DNA of 64,000 nt from Pseudomonas oryzagri (GCF_020831405.1 NZ_JAJHPU010000041.1:1-64000); one strand, 5' to 3'. Positions 7,929-16,960 are shown, counted from the first letter of the stretch. A program made the numbers and translations. The notes: generated by a model not told the origin, from the sequence alone.

Positions 7929-9347
7929 TCAGCCCTTGGGCGTTTCCGGCTGGAACAGGCCGCGCTTCATCACCAGCTTGACCCACAGCGCGGCGATCAC
8001 GCCGATCACCAGCAGCACCGCGCCGGTCAGGGTGTAGACGGTCTGGGTCATTTCCGGCGACGGCGAGTTGTTGAGCGCCACGTAGCCCATGCCGAGGAGG
8101 CCGGCCAGCTGCGGCAGCGGGTAGAACGGCGTGCGGAACGGCCGGGCCAGCTGCGGGTGGCGGCGGCGCAGGACGATCACGTCGAGGTGGGCGACCATGT
8201 AGGCCAGCAGCCAGCTGGTCGAGGCGGCGATCAAGAGGGTGACGATCGAGTCCTGGCCGAGCAGCAGGAAGGGCAGGGCGATGATGGCGGCCATGAACAG
8301 GATCGCCACCCACGGCGTGCCGAAGCGCGGGTGCAGGCGCTTGAGCTGCGGGAACGACTGGCCGTTGACCGCCATGCCGTGGAGCATGCGCGGCACCGAG
8401 GCGAGCACGGTGTTGACGGTGCTGCAGGTGGCGGTCACCGCCATGACGATGGCGACGATCAGGCCGGCCTTGCCGAATACCGCGTCGACGTAGTCGAGGT
8501 AGGGCAGCGGCGAGCCGGTCAGGGTGTCCAGCGCCAGGTAGCGGCTGGCGCCCCAGCAGAACAGCAGGAAGATGCCGAACACCAGGCACAGCGACAGCAT
8601 CATCGCGCGCGGCACGTTGCGCTCGGGGTCGCGCACCTCCTGGATCAGCGGGCAGATGAACTCGACGCCGACCAGCAGCCACATGGCCAGCGCCACCAGG
8701 CCGAGGAAGCTGCCGTCGAGGATGCCGTCCCAGTTCCACTGCACCGCGCCGGCCAGCTCGGCCGGGGCCGGGTTGGCGCTGCCGGTGACCGCGGTGAGGC
8801 CGACCACCAGCAGGGCGGTGACCATGGCGAAGGTCAAGAGGTTCTGCAGGCGGGCGAACACGTCGGTGCCGAGGATGTTGAGCACCGTCAGCACGGCGAG
8901 GATGGCCAGCGGCACCACGGTGTGCGGCAGCATGCCGGGGAACAGGTGGTCGATCACCGCGTCGACCAGCATCAGCTCGGCCGACAGGCCGAACATCGCC
9001 ACCACCACGTAGCCGGCGTACACCGCGACGATGGCCGGGAAGTGGCCGAGCGCCGCCTCGGTGTAGCTGCCCAGGGTGCCGCCGGCGCGCGGGAACATCA
9101 GCGACAGCTCGGCGAAGGTCAGCGCGTTGCACTGGGCGAGCAGGAAGGCCACCAGCGCGGCGGCGAGAAAGCCGGCGCCGCCGAAGCCGATGCCCTGCAG
9201 GGCGCTGACCATGCTGCCCTGCACCACCACCACGCCGATGCAGATGGCGATCATGGTGGCGAAGCCGATGCCGCGCTTCACGGCCGAATTGCTGGATACA
9301 TCCTGGAGAAGAGTGTCGGGAGCGGCACTCGCGGTGCTCTTGTTCAT
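7929..9347 (-). CDS. APC-superfamily amino acid/amine permease
   Basis: A 472-residue polytopic inner-membrane transporter with about 12 hydrophobic segments. The first helix region reads GFATMIAICIGVVVVQGSM, and a conserved FPRAGGTLGSYTEAALG block follows, as in the amino acid-polyamine-organocation family. The ATG at 9347 is selected because the family begins close to the KRGIGFATM segment; the 64 extra upstream codons show no homology. It is transcribed divergently from the flavoenzyme gene at 9688. The 340-bp gap carries two back-to-back FeaR-like operator pairs, so it probably imports the amine degraded by the locus. The substrate is inferred from context only. Confidence 0.88.
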   Translation of the reverse strand: MNKSTASAAPDTLLQDVSSNSAVKRGIGFATMIAICIGVVVVQGSMVSALQGIGFGGAGFLAAALVAFLLAQCNALTFAELSLMFPRAGGTLGSYTEAALGHFPAIVAVYAGYVVVAMFGLSAELMLVDAVIDHLFPGMLPHTVVPLAILAVLTVLNILGTDVFARLQNLLTFAMVTALLVVGLTAVTGSANPAPAELAGAVQWNWDGILDGSFLGLVALAMWLLVGVEFICPLIQEVRDPERNVPRAMMLSLCLVFGIFLLFCWGASRYLALDTLTGSPLPYLDYVDAVFGKAGLIVAIVMAVTATCSTVNTVLASVPRMLHGMAVNGQSFPQLKRLHPRFGTPWVAILFMAAIIALPFLLLGQDSIVTLLIAASTSWLLAYMVAHLDVIVLRRRHPQLARPFRTPFYPLPQLAGLLGMGYVALNNSPSPEMTQTVYTLTGAVLLVIGVIAALWVKLVMKRGLFQPETPKG

Positions 9348-9489
9348 GCTGTGCGTATCTCGTTCCGGGTGAGGGGGCGGCGCGCCTGGCGTGCCGGAGA
9401 TGCCCCGTCGGCCGCGTTGCTGCAAAGGCCTGCAGACGGTGGGGTCGAACGAAGTCGAGCCGATCATTGGCGATGCCCGGCGGGGCCGT

Positions 9490-9578
9490 CTTGCTCCTGC
9501 CTGCCGAGCTTCTTGACTGTGCTTGCCGCGCCGCCGCACTGGCAGTCTCGGGCAAGAAATCTGGCAGCGCCGGGCAAG
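9490..9578. promoter_or_regulatory. back-to-back tandem FeaR-like operators between permease and oxidase
   Basis: On the plus strand TGGCAGTCTCGGGCAAG (9540-9556) and TGGCAGCGCCGGGCAAG (9562-9578) repeat with a 22-bp period. A -10-like TAATAG (9601-9606) follows 22 bp downstream and faces the oxidase gene. On the opposite strand a second pair with the same pattern (9490-9506 and 9512-9528, period 22) faces the permease. Two direct repeats spaced by two helical turns next to the -10 are typical of AraC-family activators. The rest of the 9348-9687 gap shows nothing else. Confidence 0.8.
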
Positions 9579-9687
9579 ACGCCCCGCCGGGTGGGCGGCC
9601 TAATAGGCTCACGAAACGCGGCGGCAATCCGGATGCGCGCTCCCAGCGCTCCGGGCCGGCAATCCCAACGCCCCCTGGTACTGCGCC

Positions 9688-10986
9688 ATGATCAACATCG
9701 AAACGCCCACCTACTACACGGCCACCAAGAAGTACGAGCTGAGCTTCCCGTCGCTGGAGGCCGATCTCGAAGCGGACGTCGTGGTGATCGGCGGCGGCTT
9801 CTCGGGCATCAATACCGCGCTGGAGCTGGCGGAGAAGGGCATCACCAACATCGTCGTGCTGGAAGGCCGCTACATCGGTTTCGGCGGTTCGGGGCGCAAC
9901 GGCGGCCAGGTGATGGCCGGCATCGGCCACGATCTGGAGGCGATCAAGGCGGACGTCGGCGAGGACGGCCTGCGCCGCATCTTCGAGATCAGCGACCAGG
10001 GCGCGCAGATCATCAAGGCGCGCATCGACAAGTACGGCATCGACGCCGACTTCCGCCACGGCTACGGCTACATGGGCTTCAACGCCCGTCAGGAGAAGAC
10101 CCTGCGCGCCTGGGAGAGCGAGTTCAAAAAGCTCGCCCCGCATCAGGAGATCGGCCTGGTCACCGGCGCCGAGGTCAAGCGCCTGGTCGGCTCCGACGCC
10201 TACAGCTGCGGCCTGCTGCACATGGGCGGCGGCCACGTGCACTCGCTCAACCTGCTGCTGGGCGAGGCCCAGGCGCTGGCCAGCCACGGGGTGAAGATCT
10301 TCGAATACAGCCCGGTGCTGGAGGTGAACTACGGTGAGCGCATCCGCGTGCGCACCGCCAAGGGCACGGTGCGCGCCAGCAAGCTGCTGTGGGCCTGCGA
10401 CAGCTTCCTCAACAAGCTCGAGCCCGCGCTGCACCAGAGCACCATCAACACCTACGCCTTCCAGATCATGACCGAGCCGCTGTCCGACGAGCTGATCCAG
10501 CGCATCAGCCCGATCCGCGGCGCCTACAGCGACATCCGCCCGGTGATCGACTACTACCGGGTGACCAACGAGAACCGCCTGCTGTTCGGCTCGGCCACCC
10601 CGCTGATCGAGCACATCCCGGGCGACCTGAAGGCCTGGAACCGCAACCTGATGCTGAAGATCTTCCCCTACCTCAAGGACGTGAAGATCGACCTGGCCTG
10701 GGGCGGGCCGATGGCCTGCAGCGCCAACCTGTTCCCGCAGATCGGCGCGCTGCCGGGGCGGCCCAACGCCTTCTTCGTGCAGGGCTACTCGGGCTTCGGC
10801 GTCACCCCCAGCCACATCGTCTGCAAGGTGCTGGCCGAGGGCATGAGCGAAGGCTCGGCGCGCTACGACCTGATCAGCTCGGTACGCCGCGCGACCATCC
10901 ACGGCAAGGACCGCTTCCGCGCCCTGCTGCTGACTGGCGGCAAGTGCTGGCACCAGGCGTCCGGCTACTGGACCGGCCGCCGCTGA
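9688..10986 (+). CDS. FAD-dependent amine/amino acid oxidoreductase (PuuB/DadA type)
   Basis: A 432-residue flavoenzyme of the D-amino-acid-oxidase fold, resembling gamma-glutamylputrescine oxidase PuuB. The dinucleotide-binding motif VVVIGGGFSGINTALELA lies at about residues 31-48, followed by GGSGRNGGQV, which binds FAD in this family. The C-terminal FFVQGYSGFGVTPSHI block is also typical. No signal peptide is visible, so the enzyme is cytoplasmic. It is the first gene of a plus-strand run (oxidase, cupin, LuxR, MoaF, SDR, SDR) and lies under FeaR-like operators. The expected reaction is oxidative deamination of an amine to an aldehyde; the exact substrate is unknown. Confidence 0.85.
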   Translation: MINIETPTYYTATKKYELSFPSLEADLEADVVVIGGGFSGINTALELAEKGITNIVVLEGRYIGFGGSGRNGGQVMAGIGHDLEAIKADVGEDGLRRIFEISDQGAQIIKARIDKYGIDADFRHGYGYMGFNARQEKTLRAWESEFKKLAPHQEIGLVTGAEVKRLVGSDAYSCGLLHMGGGHVHSLNLLLGEAQALASHGVKIFEYSPVLEVNYGERIRVRTAKGTVRASKLLWACDSFLNKLEPALHQSTINTYAFQIMTEPLSDELIQRISPIRGAYSDIRPVIDYYRVTNENRLLFGSATPLIEHIPGDLKAWNRNLMLKIFPYLKDVKIDLAWGGPMACSANLFPQIGALPGRPNAFFVQGYSGFGVTPSHIVCKVLAEGMSEGSARYDLISSVRRATIHGKDRFRALLLTGGKCWHQASGYWTGRR

Positions 10987-11021
10987 ATCGTTGAACCACC
11001 CATTCGTGTGAGGACTGACTG

Positions 11022-11381
11022 ATGTATCCGATCAAGCAAGGCACCACCATCGCCGACCTGGACGCCTGGGGCACCGTGGCCGACCTCGGCTCGGAGATTC
11101 TCGAGGGCGAGGGCAAGGCCTTCGGCAAGATGACCTTCGGCGCGCCGACCGACCCGGTCAGCTCTGCCTATTTCGGTGTGACCAAGAGCAAGTTCCGCAT
11201 GGTCTACCCGTTCAACGAGCAGGCCACCGTGGTCAGCGGCGAAGTGACCCTGACCGACGAGGCCAGCGGCCAGACCACCACCTACAAGGCCGGCGACAGC
11301 TGGTTCGTCGAGAAGGGCACGCCGGTGCTCTGGGACGTGACCAGCGAGGCCTTCGTCAAGCACTACTTCGCGGTGGTCTGA
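11022..11381 (+). CDS. small cupin protein (DUF861/cupin_3 type)
   Basis: A 119-residue single-domain cupin. It has the pattern of the (S)-ureidoglycine aminohydrolase-like cupin_3 family: MVYPFNEQATVVSGEVTLTD, then YKAGDSWFVEKGTPVLWDV. The usual metal-binding histidines of cupins are not obvious, so a catalytic role is uncertain. It starts 35 bp after the flavoenzyme with GTGAGGAC upstream. Such cupins often accompany PuuB-like oxidases, which suggests a helper or binding role in the same pathway; this is inference from context. Confidence 0.75.
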   Translation: MYPIKQGTTIADLDAWGTVADLGSEILEGEGKAFGKMTFGAPTDPVSSAYFGVTKSKFRMVYPFNEQATVVSGEVTLTDEASGQTTTYKAGDSWFVEKGTPVLWDVTSEAFVKHYFAVV

Positions 11382-11436
11382 GCCGCCCCGGGCCGCCGCT
11401 GAGGCGGCCCGTTTCCTGTTCGCCGGGGAGGACGCC

Positions 11437-12087
11437 ATGACCTCCAGCAGCTTCGGCCTGCACTGCCTGCAGGCCTTCACCCAGGCCGTGCCGGCGCGCT
11501 GCGCCGTGTTCTACCGCATCGACGCCACGCTCGAAGCCCGCGACTTCCTGTTGCAGGGCATGCACGCGCCGATGCACGCCGCCTACCTCGAACACTACCG
11601 TCACCTCGACCCCCTGCGCCCCAGCCACTGCAGCGCCGGCGGCGCCGTGGTGCCCCTGCACGAGGGCATGGCGCGCCAGGACGAGGTGGACAACCGCCTC
11701 TACCAAAGCTTCCTGCACCGCCACGCGGTGGTCGACGTGGTCGAGGTGATCGCCCGCGTCGACGGCCGCCCGGCCGCCGGCGTCTCGCTGCTGCGCGACG
11801 CCGCCCAGGGGCGTTTCGAGAGCGCCGAACTGGAGCGCCTGGCGCCGCTGCACGCGCTGATGCAGATGGCCGCCGCGAGCCTGCCCGGCGCGCCGGCGGA
11901 CGAACCGCCCCCGCTCACCGCCCGCGAGCGGCAGATCGCCCTGCTGCTGCGCGACGGCGCCAGCAACAAGCTGCTGGCGCGGCAGCTGGGCATCGGCCTG
12001 CCGACGGTGAAGACCCACCTGCTCAACCTGTTCCGCAAGGTCGGCGCGCGCAACCGCACCGAGCTGGTCGCCCGGCTGTTCCTCTAG
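11437..12087 (+). CDS. LuxR-type helix-turn-helix regulator
   Basis: A 216-residue protein with a C-terminal LuxR/GerE helix-turn-helix (LTARERQIALLLRDGASNKLLA, then VKTHLLNLFRKVGARNRTELVARL) and an N-terminal domain of about 140 residues without a recognised receiver or acyl-homoserine-lactone signature. GGGGAGGA lies just before the ATG. It is co-directional with the preceding cupin (55-bp gap) and the following MoaF gene (85-bp gap), so it is probably a pathway-specific regulator inside the operon. A similar architecture is found at 30578-31330. Confidence 0.82.
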   Translation: MTSSSFGLHCLQAFTQAVPARCAVFYRIDATLEARDFLLQGMHAPMHAAYLEHYRHLDPLRPSHCSAGGAVVPLHEGMARQDEVDNRLYQSFLHRHAVVDVVEVIARVDGRPAAGVSLLRDAAQGRFESAELERLAPLHALMQMAAASLPGAPADEPPPLTARERQIALLLRDGASNKLLARQLGIGLPTVKTHLLNLFRKVGARNRTELVARLFL

Positions 12088-12172
12088 GCGCGCCTCAACC
12101 ATCCGGTCGATACCGCGCGGGTGCGCGCTCCGCCAGCATGGCGACGTCCCTAACCCACGCAGGAATCGTCCC

Positions 12173-12994
12173 ATGAGCAGCAACACCGACTGGATCACCG
12201 TAGGCGCCCTGGCCGAGGGCTTCGCCCCCGAGGCCTTCATCCTCCCCGCCCTGGCCGACCTGGCCGGCCGGCGCCTCACCCTGAACTTCGCCAACGGCTG
12301 GGCGATCGAACACCGTTTCGAGGCCGAGCGCCTGCACTGGCACGCCGCCGACGGCCACTCCAGCGGCAGCGCGGACTATCGCGCCACCTCGATCCGCCCC
12401 GGCATCCATCTGGTCGACTTCATCAAGCGCGAGCACGGCCAGGACTGGTCGATCAGCCTGGTGCTCGACAGCCACAGCCAGAGCTTCACCGCGGTGATCG
12501 GCCGCCTGCCGGACCAGGCCGCCACCTGCGAAGGGCTCTACGGCCGCGCGCTGGCCGGCCGGGAGCTGACCGGCGTGCAGGTCGAGTTCCTGCACGGCAC
12601 CCTCGACCGTCCCTGGCAGGACGGCGCCTGCCCGCACGCGCCGACGCGCGAGCTGGTCGGTCTGCGCAACCTGTACCGCTACAGCCCCACCGAGGTCTAC
12701 GAGCACATCTACCTCAACGACAACTTCTACACCTGGCAATGCCTGAAGGGCGTCGAGCAGGGCCTGTGCGACACCGACCGCTGCCACTACTACAAGGTCG
12801 CCGACGAGCTGTACCTGTTCGTCTGGCGCGAGAAGATCGTGCCCACCCTCGGCCTGGTGATGATCGACCTCAAGGCCCACCGCAGCGACGGCAAGATCTT
12901 CGGCTACGCCGGCGGCAGCTTCGACGAACTGGCCAACTTCCCGGTCGCCTCGCACTGCAGCATCCTCAACCGCACCGGCTACGACCATGAATAA
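12173..12994 (+). CDS. MoaF-family protein
   Basis: A 273-residue protein matching the two-domain MoaF family (MoaF_N and MoaF_C), first described in the monoamine regulon of Klebsiella. Visible features are the N-terminal RLTLNFANGWAIEHRF strand pair and the C-terminal ELVGLRNLYRYSPTEVYEHI and DRCHYYKVADELYLFVWREK blocks. The two halves look like lipocalin-like beta-barrels. The biochemical role of MoaF is not established; despite its name it is not a molybdenum cofactor enzyme by any clear evidence. The ATG at 12173 starts the family match. Its stop overlaps the next start by 8 bp (ATGAATAA), so expression is coupled. Confidence 0.82.
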   Translation: MSSNTDWITVGALAEGFAPEAFILPALADLAGRRLTLNFANGWAIEHRFEAERLHWHAADGHSSGSADYRATSIRPGIHLVDFIKREHGQDWSISLVLDSHSQSFTAVIGRLPDQAATCEGLYGRALAGRELTGVQVEFLHGTLDRPWQDGACPHAPTRELVGLRNLYRYSPTEVYEHIYLNDNFYTWQCLKGVEQGLCDTDRCHYYKVADELYLFVWREKIVPTLGLVMIDLKAHRSDGKIFGYAGGSFDELANFPVASHCSILNRTGYDHE

Positions 12995-13778
12995 GACCGT
13001 GCTGATCACCGGTGCCGGCAGCGGCATCGGCGAGGCGTGCGCGCGCCGGCTGGCCGGCGAGGGCGCGCAACTGGTGCTGGTCGGGCGCCGCGCCGCGCCG
13101 CTTGAGCGGCTCGCCGCCGAAACCGGCGGCCTGGTGCTGGTCGGCGACGCCGCCGACGGCGCCACCTGGGCCGGCTTCGTCGAGCGGATCCGCGCGCGCT
13201 TCGGCGGCCTCGACGCGCTGCTCGCCTGCGCCGGCGGGCACGGCTTGGGCCGGGCCACCGACACCACCGACGAGGCCTGGCGCGCGGCGCTGCACGGCAA
13301 CCTCGACAGCGCGTTCCACAGCGCCCGCGCCTGCCTGCCGCTGCTGGTCGAACGGCGCGGCAGCATCGTCCTGCTCGGCTCCATCGCCTCGCTGGCCGCC
13401 GGGCCCGAGGTGTGCGGCTACACCACCGCCAAGCACGCGCTGCTCGGTCTCAACCGCTCGCTGGCGCGCGACTACGGCCCGCTCGGCGTGCGGGTGAACT
13501 GCGTGTGCCCCGGCTGGGTGCGCACGCCGATGGCCGACGAGGAGATGCGTGCGCTGATGGCGCACCACGGCGAGAGCCTCGACGCCGCCTATGCGCGGGT
13601 CACCGCCGAGGTGCCGCTGCGCCGCCCGGCTACGCCTGAGGAGATCGCCGCCGTGTGCCGCTTCCTGATCAGCGACGAGGCGGCCATCGTCACCGGCGCG
13701 ACCCTGGTCGCCGACGGCGGCTCGAGCATTGTCGACGTGCCGACCCTGGCCTACGCGCGGCTCGGCGGTGCGGCATGA
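12987..13778 (+). CDS. short-chain dehydrogenase/reductase 1
   Basis: A 263-residue classical SDR. The cofactor motif TGAGSGIG lies at residues 8-15, the NNAG equivalent reads LACAGG, the catalytic Ser is in LLGSIASL and the YxxxK pair is YTTAK. The C-terminal block ISDEAAIVTGATLVADGG is typical. It overlaps MoaF upstream and the second SDR downstream (ATGA). With an amine oxidase and MoaF in the same operon, a hydroxyl-bearing intermediate such as a beta-hydroxy aromatic amine derivative is an attractive but unproven substrate. Confidence 0.88.
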   Translation: MNKTVLITGAGSGIGEACARRLAGEGAQLVLVGRRAAPLERLAAETGGLVLVGDAADGATWAGFVERIRARFGGLDALLACAGGHGLGRATDTTDEAWRAALHGNLDSAFHSARACLPLLVERRGSIVLLGSIASLAAGPEVCGYTTAKHALLGLNRSLARDYGPLGVRVNCVCPGWVRTPMADEEMRALMAHHGESLDAAYARVTAEVPLRRPATPEEIAAVCRFLISDEAAIVTGATLVADGGSSIVDVPTLAYARLGGAA

Positions 13779-14542
13779 ATCCGCGCTACGACTATCGCGG
13801 CCGCCAGGTGCTGGTCACTGGCGGCGCGCAGGGCATCGGCCGGGCCATCGTCGAGGGCTTCGCCGCCAGCGGCGCGCGGGTACTGATCGCCGATCTCGAT
13901 GGCGCGCGGGCACAGGCGCTGGCCGCCGAACTGACCGGGCAGGGACGGGCGGTGCAGGCGCAGGCGGTGGATCTGGCCGACCGCACGGCGATCTTCGCCC
14001 TGTTCGAGGATCTGCAGCAGCTCGACGTGCTGGTGCACAACGCCGGCTACTTCCCGCTGACGCCGCTGGAGCGGATCGACGCGGCGGTGCTGGAGCGCAC
14101 CCTGGCGGTGAACCTGGCGGCGCTGTTCTGGCTGACCCAGGGCGCCCTGCCGCTGTTCGCCGCTGCCGGCGGCGGCAGTGTGCTGGTGACCTCGTCGGTC
14201 ACCGGGCCGCGCGTGGCCTATCCGGGACTGACCCACTACGCGGCCGCCAAGGCCGGGGTGAACGGCTTCATCCGCAACGCCGCGCTGGAGCTGGCGCGCC
14301 GGGGCGTGCGGGTCAACGGCGTCGAGCCGGGGATGATCGGCACCCCGGCGATGGCCAATCTAGGCGACGCCGCGCACGCCGCGCGGATCGCCGCCGCGGT
14401 GCCGCTGGGGCGCCTCGGCCTGCCGGAGGAGATCGCCGCGGCCATGCTGTTCCTCGCCTCGGAGGCGGCGAGCTACATCACCGGACAGACCCTGGTGGTC
14501 GACGGCGGCGCGACCCTGCCGGAAACCCTGGCGGCGCTCTGA
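13775..14542 (+). CDS. short-chain dehydrogenase/reductase 2
   Basis: A 255-residue classical SDR with TGGAQGIG near residue 13, VHNAGYFPL, the catalytic Ser in LVTSSVTG and YAAAK as the catalytic Tyr/Lys motif. The C-terminus has FLASEAASYITGQTLVVDGG. The ATG at 13775 overlaps the previous stop by 4 bp. It is clearly different in sequence from SDR 1, so the pair probably acts on two steps or two stereoisomers, not as a duplicate. It is the last gene before the porin, which has its own operators. Confidence 0.88.
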   Translation: MNPRYDYRGRQVLVTGGAQGIGRAIVEGFAASGARVLIADLDGARAQALAAELTGQGRAVQAQAVDLADRTAIFALFEDLQQLDVLVHNAGYFPLTPLERIDAAVLERTLAVNLAALFWLTQGALPLFAAAGGGSVLVTSSVTGPRVAYPGLTHYAAAKAGVNGFIRNAALELARRGVRVNGVEPGMIGTPAMANLGDAAHAARIAAAVPLGRLGLPEEIAAAMLFLASEAASYITGQTLVVDGGATLPETLAAL

Positions 14543-14581
14543 GCGCCGGTTGCGTGACGGCCGCCGGCGCGGTGGCGAGCC

Positions 14582-14619
14582 TGGCAGTCAGGGGCAACCG
14601 CTTGGCAGTCAGGCACAAG
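14582..14619 (+). promoter_or_regulatory. tandem FeaR-like operator upstream of porin 1
   Basis: TGGCAGTCAGGGGCAAC (14582-14598) and TGGCAGTCAGGCACAAG (14603-14619) repeat with a 21-bp period. A -10-like ATTAAT lies at 14642-14647, about 22 bp downstream, the same geometry as at 9540-9606. Confidence 0.8.
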
Positions 14620-14710
14620 ACCGCCGGCCGGCGGGCATGGGATTAATGCCCCCGACGCTGGCCGCAGCTGGCCGGCAACGACAAGAAGAACCAGCGGAGT
14701 CTGCCCCCAG

Positions 14711-16072
14711 ATGATTTTTTCCAACCACGGATCGCGCCGTGCCCCCCTCGCCGTGGCGCTCGCCGCCGCGCTGTTCGGCACCATCGGCGCCGGTCTGGCC
14801 GCCGCCCCGGCCCACGCCTACGAGCTGTACAAGCAGGGCGACACGGTACTGAACGCCGACCTCGAGGCGGTGTTCGGCGTGATGCACAGCGAGGAAAGCT
14901 ACGAGCTCGGCTTCGGCAACCGCAGCCCGGGCAGTTCCAGCTGGCGCGAGGGCTACATCAAGTACGGCCTGAGCGGCAGCCAGGGCCTGGGCGGCGCCGG
15001 CAGCCTGTACGGCGCGGTCAACCTGCTCAGCTCCGGCACCTGGGGCGACGGCGACGCCGCCGGCTTCACCCTGGGCAGCGAGCGCGAAACCGACATCGAG
15101 GACGCCTACCTGGGCTGGCGCTCCGGGGACTTGTTCCCGGCCCTCGGCGAGAACGGCGTGGACATCTCCGGCGGCCGCCAGAAGGTGGTGGTCGGCGACG
15201 GCTTCCTGATCAACGGCGACTCGCTGAACTTCGGCGACGTCGACGTCGGCGCCGACTTCGACCGCGGCGGCGCCTACTACATCGCCGCGCGCAAGGCCTT
15301 CGACCAGACCGCCGTGCTGCGCCTGGGCGGCGACAAGGGCCTGCGCAGCGACCTGATGTGGCTCAAATCCGACAACCGCGCGCAGGCCGAGACCGAGCTG
15401 GGCGTCGCCACCCTCGAGCACGTCGGCGAGCCGGGCACCCTGGGCCTGACCTGGATCCGCACCCTGGACGTCAACGAGCGCTACGCCAGCCCGGCGCAGC
15501 TCGAGCGCGACGACATGGACACCGTCAGCCTGCGCGGCGCAGGTGGCCTGGGCGTGGAGAACCTCAACCTGGCCTTCGAGTACGCCAACCAGGACAAGGA
15601 CGCCGACACCGAGAACGCCTGGTACCTGGAAGGCAGCTGGACCTTCGCCGGGCTGCCCTGGTCGCCGACCGCCACCTACCGCTACAGCCGCTTCTCCGAG
15701 GCCTTCGACCCGCTGTTCTACGGCTTCAGCCGCGGCTACGGCACCTGGTTCCAGGGCGAGGTGGCGGCCAACTACGCCGGGCCGTTCAACAGCAACACCC
15801 AGGTCCACCATGTCGGCCTCAAGGCCACGCCGATGGAGAACCTCACCGTCGGCGCGCTGTACTTCGACTTCGACACCCTCGACACCGATCTGGGCGATCT
15901 CAGCGGCCGCGAGCTGGACCTGTACGCCGAGTGGATGGTCGGCGAGCACCTGATGATCAGCCCGCTGGTCGGCTTCTACCAGCCCGAGCGCAGCGCCGCC
16001 GAGGGCGGTACCCAGCTCGGCGGCGACGACACCAATGTCTACAGCCAGCTGATGGTGGTCACCTTCTTCTGA
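14711..16072 (+). CDS. outer-membrane porin 1 (alginate-export-like family)
   Basis: A 453-residue outer-membrane protein. A signal peptide with cleavage after AHA at about residue 36 is visible, followed by alternating hydrophobic beta-strands with Asp/Asn/Gly turns, and the protein ends in Phe as required for BAM-dependent insertion. It resembles the alginate_export-type porins. A paralogue lies at 20965-22302 and shares many blocks (TENAWYLEGSWTF, LPWSPTATYRYSRFSEAFDP). The FeaR-like operator directly upstream ties it to the amine genes, so it probably admits the amine or its products. A strong terminator follows. Confidence 0.85.
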   Translation: MIFSNHGSRRAPLAVALAAALFGTIGAGLAAAPAHAYELYKQGDTVLNADLEAVFGVMHSEESYELGFGNRSPGSSSWREGYIKYGLSGSQGLGGAGSLYGAVNLLSSGTWGDGDAAGFTLGSERETDIEDAYLGWRSGDLFPALGENGVDISGGRQKVVVGDGFLINGDSLNFGDVDVGADFDRGGAYYIAARKAFDQTAVLRLGGDKGLRSDLMWLKSDNRAQAETELGVATLEHVGEPGTLGLTWIRTLDVNERYASPAQLERDDMDTVSLRGAGGLGVENLNLAFEYANQDKDADTENAWYLEGSWTFAGLPWSPTATYRYSRFSEAFDPLFYGFSRGYGTWFQGEVAANYAGPFNSNTQVHHVGLKATPMENLTVGALYFDFDTLDTDLGDLSGRELDLYAEWMVGEHLMISPLVGFYQPERSAAEGGTQLGGDDTNVYSQLMVVTFF

Positions 16073-16158
16073 TTCACCCGTGGCTGGGCGGCGGCAAGGC
16101 GGTTGCCGCCCACCCGGCGAGTCGTCCTGCGGCTCGCCGTTCCCCGTGTCACCCTCAG

Positions 16159-16198
16159 GCTGGTCCGACCCGCGGCAACGGGCGGACCGGCCTTTTTT
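16159..16198 (+). terminator. intrinsic terminator after porin 1
   Basis: Stem 16159-16168/16184-16193 (GGCTGGTCCG/CGGACCGGCC, one G-U pair) with an inner CCCG/CGGG helix, then a T run. Confidence 0.9.
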
Positions 16199-16252
16199 AT
16201 GGTCGAACGGAGGCGGTGCTAACCTCTGTGTCTTTCCTTCGAGGAGATTGCC

Positions 16253-16945
16253 ATGCTCGATGTTCTGATCGCCGGTGCCTCGCGCGGCATCGGTCTGGGT
16301 CTGGTGCGCGCCTGGCTGGAGCTGGGCGCGCGGGTACACGCCGTGGCGCGTCGGCCGGATGCGTCGGCGGGACTGATCGAACTGGCGGCGCTGCATGGCG
16401 ATCGCCTGCAGCCGATCGCCTGCGATCTCAACGATCCGGCGGCCGGCGAGCGGATTCTCGCCGCGCTGGGCGAGACGCGCCTGGATCGCGTGCTGCTCAA
16501 TGCCGGCATCTACGGCCCGGAGGCGCAGGACGTGGTGGTGGTCGGCGAGGCCGAGATCGGCCACCTGTTCCTCAGCAACGCGGTCGCCCCGCTGCGCCTG
16601 GCGCACGCCCTGCGTCCGCTGCTGAAACCCAATAGTGTGCTGGCGGTGACCAGCTCGGTGATGGGCAGCCTGCAGCTCAGCCTCGGCGCCGGCATGCCGC
16701 TGTACGCGGCGAGCAAGGCGGCGCTCAACAGCCTGCTGCTCACCTGGGCCGCGCAACTGGCCGAGAGCCGCGACTTCGCCCTGCTCGCCCTGCATCCGGG
16801 CTGGGTGCAGACCGACATGGGCGGCAGCACCGCGCCCGTGACGGTGACCGAGAGCGTGGCGGGGCTGGTCGCGGTGGTCGAGGCGGCCGCCGGCTCGCTC
16901 GACTGCCGCTTCGTCGACTACCAGGGCGAGACGCTGCCCTGGTAG
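16253..16945 (+). CDS. short-chain dehydrogenase, C-factor-like
   Basis: A 230-residue SDR with AGASRGIGLGL at residues 7-17, NAGIYGPEA, SSVMGS and YAASK as the active-site motif. It lacks the usual C-terminal substrate lid, ending in ALHPGWVQTDMGG and a short tail, as in the Myxococcus C-factor/CsgA-like group. GAGGAGATTGCC precedes the ATG. It is an isolated gene between the porin terminator and the convergent binding-protein gene (15-bp gap). Role unknown; it may be unrelated to the amine pathway. Confidence 0.82.
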   Translation: MLDVLIAGASRGIGLGLVRAWLELGARVHAVARRPDASAGLIELAALHGDRLQPIACDLNDPAAGERILAALGETRLDRVLLNAGIYGPEAQDVVVVGEAEIGHLFLSNAVAPLRLAHALRPLLKPNSVLAVTSSVMGSLQLSLGAGMPLYAASKAALNSLLLTWAAQLAESRDFALLALHPGWVQTDMGGSTAPVTVTESVAGLVAVVEAAAGSLDCRFVDYQGETLPW

Positions 16946-16960
16946 CACCGAGGAGCGGGT

